Of a stretch of DNA of 6,526 nucleotides, positions 1 through 6,325 are shown piece after piece. Under the pieces are notes generated by a model. The model made no database searches. It saw nothing but the letters and a program-made list of their open reading frames with translations, and was not told the DNA's origin. The DNA comes from Muribaculaceae bacterium. GTDB taxonomy: Bacteria; Bacteroidota; Bacteroidia; Bacteroidales; Muribaculaceae. Position 1 is the stretch's first letter; every line of letters begins with the position of its first letter. The position numbers and the translations under genes were made by a program. The DNA is taken from the NCBI GenBank assembly GCA_022511505.1, contig JAFLTK010000170.1:1-6526 (forward strand), written 5' to 3'.

Positions 1-59
1 CTCGAACTCGCGACCCTCAGCTTGGGAAGCTGATGCTCTACCAACTGAGCTACTACCGC
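1..59 (-). tRNA. tRNA-Gly (anticodon CCC), 3' end cut by window edge
   Basis: Read on the minus strand, the sequence folds as a tRNA. It has a 7-base 5' acceptor strand GCGGTAG (59-53), TA, a D-arm GCTC-AGTTGGTA-GAGC, an anticodon stem TCAGC/GCTGA around the loop TTCCCAA, a variable loop GGGTC, and the start of the T-arm (GCGAG then TTCGAG). The central loop bases are CCC, which reads the glycine codon GGG, and a GCGG acceptor start is usual for tRNA-Gly. The 3' part of the T-arm, the acceptor 3' strand and the discriminator base lie outside the window. It follows ribD in the same direction and has its own promoter in the gap between them. Confidence 0.95.
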
Positions 60-69
60 GTTTGCTTTG

Positions 70-101
70 CAAAAGTAATATCTTTTCTGTTATATTCCAA
101 A
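70..101 (-). promoter_or_regulatory. Bacteroidota-type sigma-ABfr promoter for the tRNA-Gly gene
   Basis: On the minus strand, TTTG (101-98) is followed after exactly 20 bases by TACTTTTG (77-70). This matches the known Bacteroides primary-sigma consensus, a -33 TTTG, 19-21 bases, then a -7 TAnnTTTG. The -7 box ends 10 bases before the mature tRNA 5' end at 59, so transcription would begin within a very short leader. The -33 box begins 2 bases after the ribD stop codon. I infer that the tRNA is transcribed independently of the upstream operon. Confidence 0.75.
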
Positions 102-102
102 T

Positions 103-1176
103 TTATTTTGGTAAAATCTCGACTGGGCGACGAGGCTCAAGGGATAGGATGAGGTTGCCGTCGATAATGGTGCGGGAGCTTATGACGGCATTGCCGGGAA
201 GGCGTGGCGCTTTGATACCACGGGTGTCTGTCGGTATGGTTTTAGGTGAAATCTCGACGCGGATAGCATCCCATAAGTTGCTGTCGATGAAACTGTTGAT
301 GATGGCGGCCCCGCCTTCGACGAGGACGGATGAGATTCCTCGGTTATAGAGTTCGGAAAGGACGGCGGGGAGGTCTCGGGGCGAGATGTTGACAGTGGTT
401 GCGTTGACTGAATCGACGGCGGCGGTTGTGAAGAGCAATGTATCCTCTTGGGATAGGATGGCGGCGGAGGGATTGAGCGATGCACCTCCAAGGACGATTC
501 TGAGGGGATTGTCGCCGGCGAAGAGGCGTAGGTTAAGCGATGGATTATCGGCTGTAACGGTCTGACTTCCAACGAGTATGGCATCATGGACGGCGCGGAG
601 TCGATGAACGGCGACCGAGGTCAGTGATGTTGAAATCTTGAGCGGATGACTCTCGGGACGAGGCGAGGCATCAATGTAGCCGTCGGCGGTCATGGCCCAC
701 TTTAGGGTTACCCAAGGGCGATGGCAACGGTGGCAAGTGATGAAACGCTTATTGAGCGCGAGACATTCTTTTTCAAGCACGCCGACAGTTACCTCAACGC
801 CGGCATTGCGCAACATCTTGACGCCCTTGCCATTGACTTTTTCAAAGGGGTCGAGCGATCCGATGACGACACGCGGTATCTGTTTTTCGATAATCAAGCG
901 CGAGCAAGCGGGGGTGCGACCTTGATGGGAGCATGGCTCGAGGGTGACGTAAAGAGTCGATAGCGGAATAAGGTGACGATTAGTCTCGGCGACCGAGGAG
1001 ATAGTATTTGGTTCGGCGTGTGGAGTCCCGCAACGGCGATGAAAGCCCTCGCCGATAATACGCCCGTCGGGGGCGACGAGCACCGCGCCGACCATCGGGT
1101 TGGGGGAAGCGTGTAGCAGACCGCCCCCGGCAATCTGCAACGCGCGTCTCATGTATGTCTCATCAGCGTGGCTCAT
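103..1176 (-). CDS. ribD: Bifunctional riboflavin biosynthesis deaminase/reductase RibD
   Basis: This cytosolic enzyme carries out two successive steps of riboflavin synthesis from GTP: zinc-dependent deamination of the diaminopyrimidine, then NADPH-dependent reduction of the ribosyl side chain. The 357-residue length is normal for the two-domain family. The deaminase domain (about 1-145) has the zinc motif HAE at 53-55 and PCSHQGRTPAC at 81-91, giving zinc ligands His53, Cys82 and Cys91 with catalytic Glu55. The reductase domain (about 155-357) shows TLKWAMTADG at 157-166, ILVGSQTVTADNP at 200-212 and VLVEGGA at 284-290. Residues after HAE are PNT instead of the usual VNA, and the interdomain linker has an unusual TCHRCHRP stretch (147-154). 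The ATG overlaps the ispG stop as ATGA, which supports both this start and translational coupling. No FMN riboswitch precedes it, so it probably relies on the purE-ispG transcript. Confidence 0.97.
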   Translation of the reverse strand: MSHADETYMRRALQIAGGGLLHASPNPMVGAVLVAPDGRIIGEGFHRRCGTPHAEPNTISSVAETNRHLIPLSTLYVTLEPCSHQGRTPACSRLIIEKQIPRVVIGSLDPFEKVNGKGVKMLRNAGVEVTVGVLEKECLALNKRFITCHRCHRPWVTLKWAMTADGYIDASPRPESHPLKISTSLTSVAVHRLRAVHDAILVGSQTVTADNPSLNLRLFAGDNPLRIVLGGASLNPSAAILSQEDTLLFTTAAVDSVNATTVNISPRDLPAVLSELYNRGISSVLVEGGAAIINSFIDSNLWDAIRVEISPKTIPTDTRGIKAPRLPGNAVISSRTIIDGNLILSLEPRRPVEILPK

Positions 1177-2846
1177 TGGCAGTCGCTTGTAGGTTCAACC
1201 CAGTCGCCGTTGTCTTTAAGTAGGTCGATAAGTTTCTCAATGGCAGCATCTTCGGGGATGTTGCGTTCAATAGCCGTCTTGCCTTTATAGAGCGATACCT
1301 TGCCGGCTGCGGCGCCTACATATCCGTAATCGGCATCGGCCATCTCGCCCGGACCGTTGACAATACATCCCATTACGCCGATTTTGAGACCCTTTAGGTG
1401 ACCGGTTGCCCGGCGAACGCGTTGAAGAGTTGTGCGCAGGTCAAAGAGGGTGCGACCACATCCGGGACAGGCGATAAATTCTGACCGCGTTATCCTCAAT
1501 CTTGTTGCCTGAAGAATACCGAACGCGAGGCGGCAACACTCGGCCGCGCTCATCGTGTCGCTGCCAATCGCGATACCGTCGAGGCTACCCTCGAGCAAGA
1601 GCGTGCCCATGTCAATCGAGGCGTTAATGACAACATCCTCGGCCGTCATGTTGCTGTAATTATTGATACCGATGACCGGCACATTCACGCCCGCGGTTGC
1701 AAGTTGTGACAAGGCCGCACGCATTGAACCGACAAAGTCGGGATGGGACGACGTCAGATATATAATTTTCAGACCATCAATCACATCGGCAACATCTTCA
1801 AGAGTCATTGAGATGACATCGGCGGCGTCAAGCATAGGTGCTGATGGGTCGACAATCAAATCAGGACGGCAGTCGCCGTCAAAATCTCCATCCTCAAATG
1901 ATGCAACGAGCGGTGTCTTAACCGAACGCAGCGGTCGGTACTCAACGTCGACAACAACCGCCGGCGCGTCGGCGCGTCGGCCGATATAGTCAACGATGCG
2001 GGCGGCTTCGGGAATCTCGGAGGCGGGGTCCTCGCTGAGCGAGACACGAATTGTGTCGCCCAAACCGTCGACAAGCAGCGAACCGATACCGACGGCGCTT
2101 TTTACGCGACCATCCTCACCGTCGCCGGCCTCGGTCACGCCAAGATGCAGGGGATAACGGAAACCCTCGCGGTCCATAGCCTCGGCAAGCAGACTGACGG
2201 TGCGAGTCATCACAACCACATTTGACGCCTTTATCGAGATGACTATATCGTTGAAGTTGCAACGGGCGGCGACGCGTAAAAATTCCATCGCGCTCTCAAC
2301 CATCCCCTCGGGCGTGTCGCCATATCGGCTCATGATGCGGTCGCTGAGCGAGCCGTGGTTGACACCGAGTCTTATCGCTGTCCCATGCTGCCGACACTCC
2401 TCGAGAAAAGGCACGAAAGCATCGGCAAGTCGCCGGAGTTCAGCGGCATACTCCTCGTCGGTGTACTCCAGCTGGCGGAACGTCCGCCCCGGGTCAACGA
2501 AGTTGCCGGGGTTTATTCTGACCTTTGCCACACCGGCGCGAACTGCCGCAAAAGCCGCCGCGGGGTTGAAATGAATGTCGGCCACGAGCGGCACATCGAC
2601 GCCGCGCTCGGCAACGCCTCGGCTTATAACTGCAAGATTATCAGCCTCGCGCACGCCCTGTGCGGTGAGTCTAACCAACTGTCCGCCGGCCTTGACAATA
2701 GAAATAATCTGCTCAACCGAGCCGGGGGTATCCATTGTCGACGTTGACGTCATCGACTGAATGACGATAGGGTTGTCGCCGCCAATCAGAATGTTGCCAA
2801 CGCGAGTTGCTGAAGTTTTCCTCCGACGATATGAGAAATCGGTCAT
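1173..2846 (-). CDS. ispG: 4-hydroxy-3-methylbut-2-enyl diphosphate synthase, long form with inserted domain (IspG/GcpE)
   Basis: IspG is an iron-sulfur enzyme of the MEP isoprenoid pathway that reductively opens methylerythritol cyclodiphosphate to HMBPP. From the chosen ATG it has 557 residues. The N-terminal barrel (about 5-285) has VGNILIGG, IQSMTSTST, ADIHFNP, RINPGN and GDTIRVSLSEDP. An insert of about 150-165 residues (about 285-445) marks the long form found in Bacteroidota, Chlamydia and plants; E. coli IspG lacks it. The C-terminal domain carries the cluster cysteines in ACPGCGRT (Cys460, Cys463) and GCIVNGPGE (Cys494, Glu501), with the same spacing as E. coli Cys270, Cys273, Cys305 and Glu312 to within one residue. 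A TTG 12 codons upstream is in frame but would overlap purE; the ATG sits 10 bases past the purE stop and starts at the conserved region. The insert contains an odd acidic motif (319-329). It is tightly linked to purE and ribD. Confidence 0.97.
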   Translation of the reverse strand: MTDFSYRRRKTSATRVGNILIGGDNPIVIQSMTSTSTMDTPGSVEQIISIVKAGGQLVRLTAQGVREADNLAVISRGVAERGVDVPLVADIHFNPAAAFAAVRAGVAKVRINPGNFVDPGRTFRQLEYTDEEYAAELRRLADAFVPFLEECRQHGTAIRLGVNHGSLSDRIMSRYGDTPEGMVESAMEFLRVAARCNFNDIVISIKASNVVVMTRTVSLLAEAMDREGFRYPLHLGVTEAGDGEDGRVKSAVGIGSLLVDGLGDTIRVSLSEDPASEIPEAARIVDYIGRRADAPAVVVDVEYRPLRSVKTPLVASFEDGDFDGDCRPDLIVDPSAPMLDAADVISMTLEDVADVIDGLKIIYLTSSHPDFVGSMRAALSQLATAGVNVPVIGINNYSNMTAEDVVINASIDMGTLLLEGSLDGIAIGSDTMSAAECCRLAFGILQATRLRITRSEFIACPGCGRTLFDLRTTLQRVRRATGHLKGLKIGVMGCIVNGPGEMADADYGYVGAAAGKVSLYKGKTAIERNIPEDAAIEKLIDLLKDNGDWVEPTSDCQ

Positions 2847-2856
2847 CAGTTGTTGG

Positions 2857-3363
2857 TTAGTTGGTCTTGAAAGTATATTCAATTTTGCGCAATTCCTCGT
2901 TGGCTTTCACAATCTTAGCCACAAGTCCCTGGCGATATTTATCAAAACGGGCCGCGAGGGCGCCATCGCTCAGTGCGAGAATCTGCACGGCAAGAATGCC
3001 GGCGTTCAAACCGCCGTTAATACCGACTGTTGCCACCGATACTCCCGGAGGCATCTGGACTATAGAGAGCAGGGCGTCACGTCCGTCGAGGGTTGAGTTG
3101 ATGGGGATACCGATGACTGGGACGGTTGTCATTGCAGCGATAACGCCGGGAAGTGCAGCAGCCATACCGGCAGCGGCAATAATCACTTTAATCCCGCGCC
3201 CGGCTGCCTGTCGGGCAAAAGTCTCGACCTCGGCCGGGGTGCGGTGGGCCGACAATGCGTTCATCTCAAACGGCACTTCCATGTCGTTGAGAAATCCGGC
3301 AGTTTTCTGGAGAATGGGCAGGTCAGAAGTGCTACCCATTATTATACTTACAAGCGGTTTCAT
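2857..3363 (-). CDS. purE: N5-carboxyaminoimidazole ribonucleotide mutase, class I PurE
   Basis: PurE moves the carboxyl group of N5-CAIR to carbon 4 to give CAIR in purine synthesis, in the cytosol as an octamer in this family. The 168 residues match the usual length. Visible motifs are IIMGSTSDLP (7-16), SAHRTP (38-43, with catalytic His40), AGMAAALPG (65-73), PVIGIPI (82-88) and SIVQMPPGVSVATV (100-113). These mark the bacterial class I mutase, not class II. The second conserved histidine of class I (E. coli AHLPG, His75) is Ala70 here. The frame stays open for 117 codons upstream, but that stretch is Pro/Arg/Cys-rich, overlaps the PAP2-like gene and has no family similarity, so I start at the ATG directly before KPLVSIIMGS. 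It follows the PAP2-like gene after 53 bases and precedes ispG by 10 bases, the tightest joint in the run apart from ispG-ribD. Confidence 0.97.
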   Translation of the reverse strand: MKPLVSIIMGSTSDLPILQKTAGFLNDMEVPFEMNALSAHRTPAEVETFARQAAGRGIKVIIAAAGMAAALPGVIAAMTTVPVIGIPINSTLDGRDALLSIVQMPPGVSVATVGINGGLNAGILAVQILALSDGALAARFDKYRQGLVAKIVKANEELRKIEYTFKTN

Positions 3364-3386
3364 AGGCGTTAAATAACTGTTTGATT

Positions 3387-3421
3387 CAAAATATATTGTA
3401 TAAGGGAAATAGATTCTCAAA
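3387..3421 (-). promoter_or_regulatory. Weak candidate promoter upstream of purE
   Basis: The 53-base gap between the PAP2-like gene and purE is the largest inside the protein-coding run and is AT-rich. On the minus strand it holds ATATTTTG (3394-3387), one transposition away from TAnnTTTG, with a TTTG 23 bases upstream (3421-3418) that overlaps the end of the PAP2-like gene. Both the -7 box and the spacing are off the Bacteroidota consensus. It is a possible internal promoter for purE-ispG-ribD, not a firm one. Confidence 0.25.
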
Positions 3422-4025
3422 ATGCCGAGACCAGGAGCACCCAGAAGAAGCCGTTGGCGGCTCCGGCGAGGGTCTGGCCCAGCGTGTGACGGCCAAGCAT
3501 GATGCGCGACGAGGCGAGGCACCCTGTAATAAACAGCGAGCCCATCACCCACCACTCGATGCCGGGTTTGGCGATGCCGTCTAAGGCGATGCGGAAGAAG
3601 ATAGCGGTCACACCACCCATCCCGGCAAGGTGGGCACTGATTTTCCAACGGCTGTTGACAAGGATGCTGACAATCACCGCGAGGGCACCCCCGATAGGGA
3701 ACGTCCACAACCACGACGGGGCGTTTATCCTATAAAGATAAAGCGCACACCCAAGGTAGCAGAGTCCGGTCAGGATATAGGGGATGGTGCGCTCAGTCCT
3801 GTTGTTCAGCGCGGGGTCTGAGATGCGTTTGGTAAAAAATAGTAACGCAATGCCAATCACGGGGATGCAGCCCGTGATGAAAAAAGTCACGCCGGTGATG
3901 AGCATCTTGACATTAAGCGGCACAAGAATGTCGAGCGTGGAGCATATCAATGCCGCCAGCACGCCATAACTTGCCACCAATATGGGGCTAAACGCGTTAG
4001 AGAAAAATCTTGCTAATATCTTCAT
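3417..4025 (-). CDS. PAP2-like (phosphatidic acid phosphatase type 2) integral membrane protein
   Basis: The 202-residue protein is strongly hydrophobic, with six or seven likely membrane segments (about 11-33, 41-64, 81-98, 104-123, 133-147, 158-171 and 183-201). It retains the outline of the PAP2 phosphatase signature: a basic stretch with Lys66 and Arg76-Thr-Glu-Arg79, then ISAHLAGMGG (129-138) where PSGH is expected, then SRIMLGRHTLGQ (173-184) matching SR-x5-H-x3-D except that the last Asp is Gln184. Family members remove phosphate from lipid phosphates or undecaprenyl diphosphate at the cell membrane. The active-site His pair seems present (His132, His180), but the departures leave catalysis and substrate open. 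It starts 28 bases after rpoN, which suggests co-transcription. No signal peptide is seen apart from the first membrane segment. I assign the superfamily with fair confidence, but no specific substrate. Confidence 0.8.
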   Translation of the reverse strand: MKILARFFSNAFSPILVASYGVLAALICSTLDILVPLNVKMLITGVTFFITGCIPVIGIALLFFTKRISDPALNNRTERTIPYILTGLCYLGCALYLYRINAPSWLWTFPIGGALAVIVSILVNSRWKISAHLAGMGGVTAIFFRIALDGIAKPGIEWWVMGSLFITGCLASSRIMLGRHTLGQTLAGAANGFFWVLLVSAF

Positions 4026-4053
4026 ACCGTGAATAGTATATGGATGGTGGTTG

Positions 4054-5490
4054 TTATATCTTTCGACGCAAGTTGCTTTTGGGTATCAATAGCCTCTCGC
4101 GATATTTAGAGACGGTTCGGCGGGCAACATTTATGCCGGCGTCGTTAATCATTTTTGTCAGCGCCAGGTCGCTCAGCGGATGTTGCGGGTCCTCGGCCTC
4201 GACAGCCTTTTTGATTTCGGCCATGATGCGGTGGGCTGAGGCGCTTTCCTCGTCGGCGGCATCAGAGTCGGTAGCAACCCCTTCGTTGAAGAAGAATTTG
4301 AGCGGATAGATGCTACCACCCGTTGCGACATATTTCTCGCGGATGGCTCGCGAAATCACCGACAGGTCAAAGCCCGTGACGTTGCCTATATCTTTGAGAA
4401 TCATCGGCTTTATGCGGCTTTCATCGCCCGTCAGGAAGAACGGCCGTTGCAGTTGAACGATGGCGCTCATCACCTTAAACAGCGTTTCACGCCTCATTCT
4501 GAGCATTTTGATATATGTGTCGGCTTGGTTTCGCTGCTGAGTGATGTAGATATTCTGGTAGGAGTTGGACGCCGTTGACGAGGGTAACGAGTCGTCGTCA
4601 AACGAGGCTGAGATTCTCAATTCGGGAATCTTGTTGAGCAGCGTCAACTCGAGGTGATTGCCCTCGGCCTCAACGCTGAAGTCGGGGATGATAACGCGGG
4701 CGAGGTCATTGTCGCCACCGGTGTCAAATGCCGCAGCGGGTTTTGGATTTAGCGAGCGGATGACGTCGTTGGCGGCTGCAAGTGCTTGACGGTCAACGCC
4801 GAGCGCCGTTGTCAGTTTGTCATAATGGCGAGCAATGTAGGCGTCATAGTGTCTCTCGAGAATATCGATAGCGAGGTTTACCGAGGGTGACGACGGGAGG
4901 CGGCGAAGTTGAAGCAGCAGGCAATCGCGCAGGTCGCGCGCCCCGATGCCGGCAGGGTCGAGACGGCGGATAGCGCAATAGGCTGTCTCGAGGGCGCGCG
5001 GGTCATATTCGATGCCGGTCGTGATGGCAATGTCGGTCGCAATCTTGTCGAGACTCTCGCGCATGTAGCCGTTAGAATCGAGATTGCCTATTATAAAAGG
5101 AGCAATCTCCATCGTCTCGGCCGTCTCGTTGCCGTGGCCAAGTTGCTCCATCAGGTAGTCGGCGAGATTTTGACCGGCAACGGCTATCGGCTCATGATAG
5201 ACGTCGTTGACGCTGTGGTTACGGGCCTCAAGGCGATAGGCCGGAAGGTCGTCGTCGGTATAGTCGGCGCGTTGCATCTGCTCGGCGGTCTCGTTATTGG
5301 GGTCGCGCTCGTGTTCACTGACATCGTCAACCTCCTCGAGAGCCGGATTCTCGTCAAGTTCGCGGCGCACGTTTTCCTCAATTTCGGGACCTGACATTTC
5401 GAGCATCTTTACAAACATGACCTGTACAGGCGACAGCGTCTGTTGCTGTCGCTGCACAAGTGCTTGTTGTAGAGTCTCTTTTACGCCCAT
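4054..5490 (-). CDS. rpoN: RNA polymerase sigma-54 factor RpoN
   Basis: This alternative sigma factor directs RNA polymerase to -24/-12 promoters and needs an AAA+ activator to open them. The 478 residues match Bacteroidota RpoN. Region I (about 1-52) is Gln-rich and shows TLSPVQV, MLEMS and ELDENPALEE, which contact core polymerase and activator. Region II (about 53-100) is acidic and poorly conserved. The core-binding domain (about 105-310) includes LADYLMEQLG, GNLDSNGYM, LDPAGIGARDLRDCL and LNPKPAAAF. The DNA-binding part has the helix-turn-helix DIGNVTGFDLSVISRAIREK (367-386) and the RpoN box ARRTVSKYRE at 456-465, which has Ser461 where the family consensus has Ala. No enhancer-binding activator is encoded in the window. 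It lies 26 bases downstream of the DUF4465 lipoprotein gene and 28 upstream of the PAP2-like gene, with no promoter seen in either gap. Confidence 0.97.
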   Translation of the reverse strand: MGVKETLQQALVQRQQQTLSPVQVMFVKMLEMSGPEIEENVRRELDENPALEEVDDVSEHERDPNNETAEQMQRADYTDDDLPAYRLEARNHSVNDVYHEPIAVAGQNLADYLMEQLGHGNETAETMEIAPFIIGNLDSNGYMRESLDKIATDIAITTGIEYDPRALETAYCAIRRLDPAGIGARDLRDCLLLQLRRLPSSPSVNLAIDILERHYDAYIARHYDKLTTALGVDRQALAAANDVIRSLNPKPAAAFDTGGDNDLARVIIPDFSVEAEGNHLELTLLNKIPELRISASFDDDSLPSSTASNSYQNIYITQQRNQADTYIKMLRMRRETLFKVMSAIVQLQRPFFLTGDESRIKPMILKDIGNVTGFDLSVISRAIREKYVATGGSIYPLKFFFNEGVATDSDAADEESASAHRIMAEIKKAVEAEDPQHPLSDLALTKMINDAGINVARRTVSKYRERLLIPKSNLRRKI

Positions 5491-5516
5491 GTTGAGAAAC
5501 GAGTGCAGTGGTTGAA

Positions 5517-6296
5517 TTAGTTATCTTGATAGAGGAAAGTCAGGTCGTCAAAGCAGAAGTAGGCCGGAGTGTTCATGCCCCATGCGCCGGTGTCGCTCGA
5601 CTCCATCTGGCAATAGATATAGTCCACTTCGCCAAGGGATTTAAGTTCGGTTGTGTTCCATTGGTCAAGGATGACGTTGCCCAAAGCCAAGTTGGCAACA
5701 ACGGTGCCGGTCTTTTGACCGTCTTTGACGCCTATAAAGTTGATTTTCAGGTAACTATCTTTACCAAATGGCGCCGAGAAATCGCTACCGCGAAGCATCG
5801 TGTAGTAGGCGTAGGCCGAGTTGGTCAAGCGAATAGTCTCTGGCTTGAACGAGTGGCCGTTGCCGAGGGCGATTTTTAGCGAGGGATTGGCGGGAATCTC
5901 GGTTGTGGTCTCCCGGACGTCCCAGCAAGCGAGCATATAGCCGTTTTCGTTGCCGGCGGGGTTAGTACCGGTGATTGCGGACCATTGGTGTTGCCAGCGG
6001 ACGTCAGCGGGATACTCATCATTGTCGGTCGAGCATGACGGGCAAAAGCCATACCACGAGCCGCCCCAATCCGATGCCTCGGCGGTGTGGCTGAAAACCA
6101 CGGGGCAGAGTTTCAGCGTGGCAACGGGATTGGTATCATAGCATGATGCCCAGTAGCCCTCAATATTGTAGTCAATGGTGTAGTCGGCTACGCTTATCTG
6201 AAACCATTCCTCGGATTCTTCGTCACAAGAGTTGAGGACCGGAGTGATTGCCGCTACAGCGGCGAGAATAGCGATTTTTGATAGTAATCTCTTCAT
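5517..6296 (-). CDS. DUF4465 family lipoprotein, probably surface exposed
   Basis: The 259-residue precursor opens with a lipoprotein signal peptide: a basic start (MKRLLSK), a hydrophobic core (8-21) and the lipobox LNSC with Cys24 as lipid anchor. The anchor is followed by DEESEE, an acidic stretch resembling the Bacteroidota lipoprotein export signal that sends lipoproteins to the cell surface. The mature part matches DUF4465 as I know it: WGGSWYGFCPSCSTD (77-91), a Trp-rich stretch, ITGTNPAG, NSAYAYYTML (159-168), the end of a beta-sandwich around ILDQWNTTELKSLG (209-222), and SSDTGAWGMNTPAYFCFDDL (233-252). The function of the family is not established; binding of a glycan or other ligand is a guess. 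Seven cysteines remain after the anchor (52, 64, 85, 88, 124, 229, 248), many for a surface protein. The start has A-rich sequence just upstream (ACAAAGAAA), the usual Bacteroidota translation context. The gene is 29 bases after neuB and 26 before rpoN. Confidence 0.85.
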   Translation of the reverse strand: MKRLLSKIAILAAVAAITPVLNSCDEESEEWFQISVADYTIDYNIEGYWASCYDTNPVATLKLCPVVFSHTAEASDWGGSWYGFCPSCSTDNDEYPADVRWQHQWSAITGTNPAGNENGYMLACWDVRETTTEIPANPSLKIALGNGHSFKPETIRLTNSAYAYYTMLRGSDFSAPFGKDSYLKINFIGVKDGQKTGTVVANLALGNVILDQWNTTELKSLGEVDYIYCQMESSDTGAWGMNTPAYFCFDDLTFLYQDN

Positions 6297-6325
6297 TTTC
6301 TTTGTATTATGTGATATATGTGGTT

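Noticed and set aside
1..59. tRNA gene as an attachment site for an integrated element
   Set aside because: No integrase, direct repeat of the tRNA 3' end or foreign-looking DNA is visible, and the tRNA 3' end is outside the window.
180..587. 135-codon Pro/Ser-rich open frame on the minus strand inside ribD
   Set aside because: It lies out of frame within the reductase domain of RibD, whose motifs are continuous through the region; the low-complexity composition is typical of a shadow frame.
2847..2882. Alternative TTG start for ispG, 12 codons upstream
   Set aside because: It would overlap the end of purE by 26 bases and adds residues with no family similarity; the ATG 10 bases after the purE stop is a better start.
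2861..3376. 171-codon open frame on the plus strand opposite purE
   Set aside because: It is antisense to a clearly recognisable gene, and its composition follows from the codon bias of purE; no domain is recognisable.
3364..3714. In-frame 117-codon extension upstream of purE
   Set aside because: It overlaps the PAP2-like gene in another frame, is rich in Pro, Arg and Cys, and lies outside the PurE family's usual length; PurE similarity begins exactly at the ATG at 3363.
4909..5394. 161-codon open frame on the plus strand opposite rpoN
   Set aside because: Mirror frame of a conserved gene in GC-rich DNA, with no recognisable domain.
6297..6325. Possible promoter in the neuB-lipoprotein gap
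   Set aside because: The 29 bases contain AT-rich sequence but no TAnnTTTG on the minus strand and no correctly spaced TTTG.
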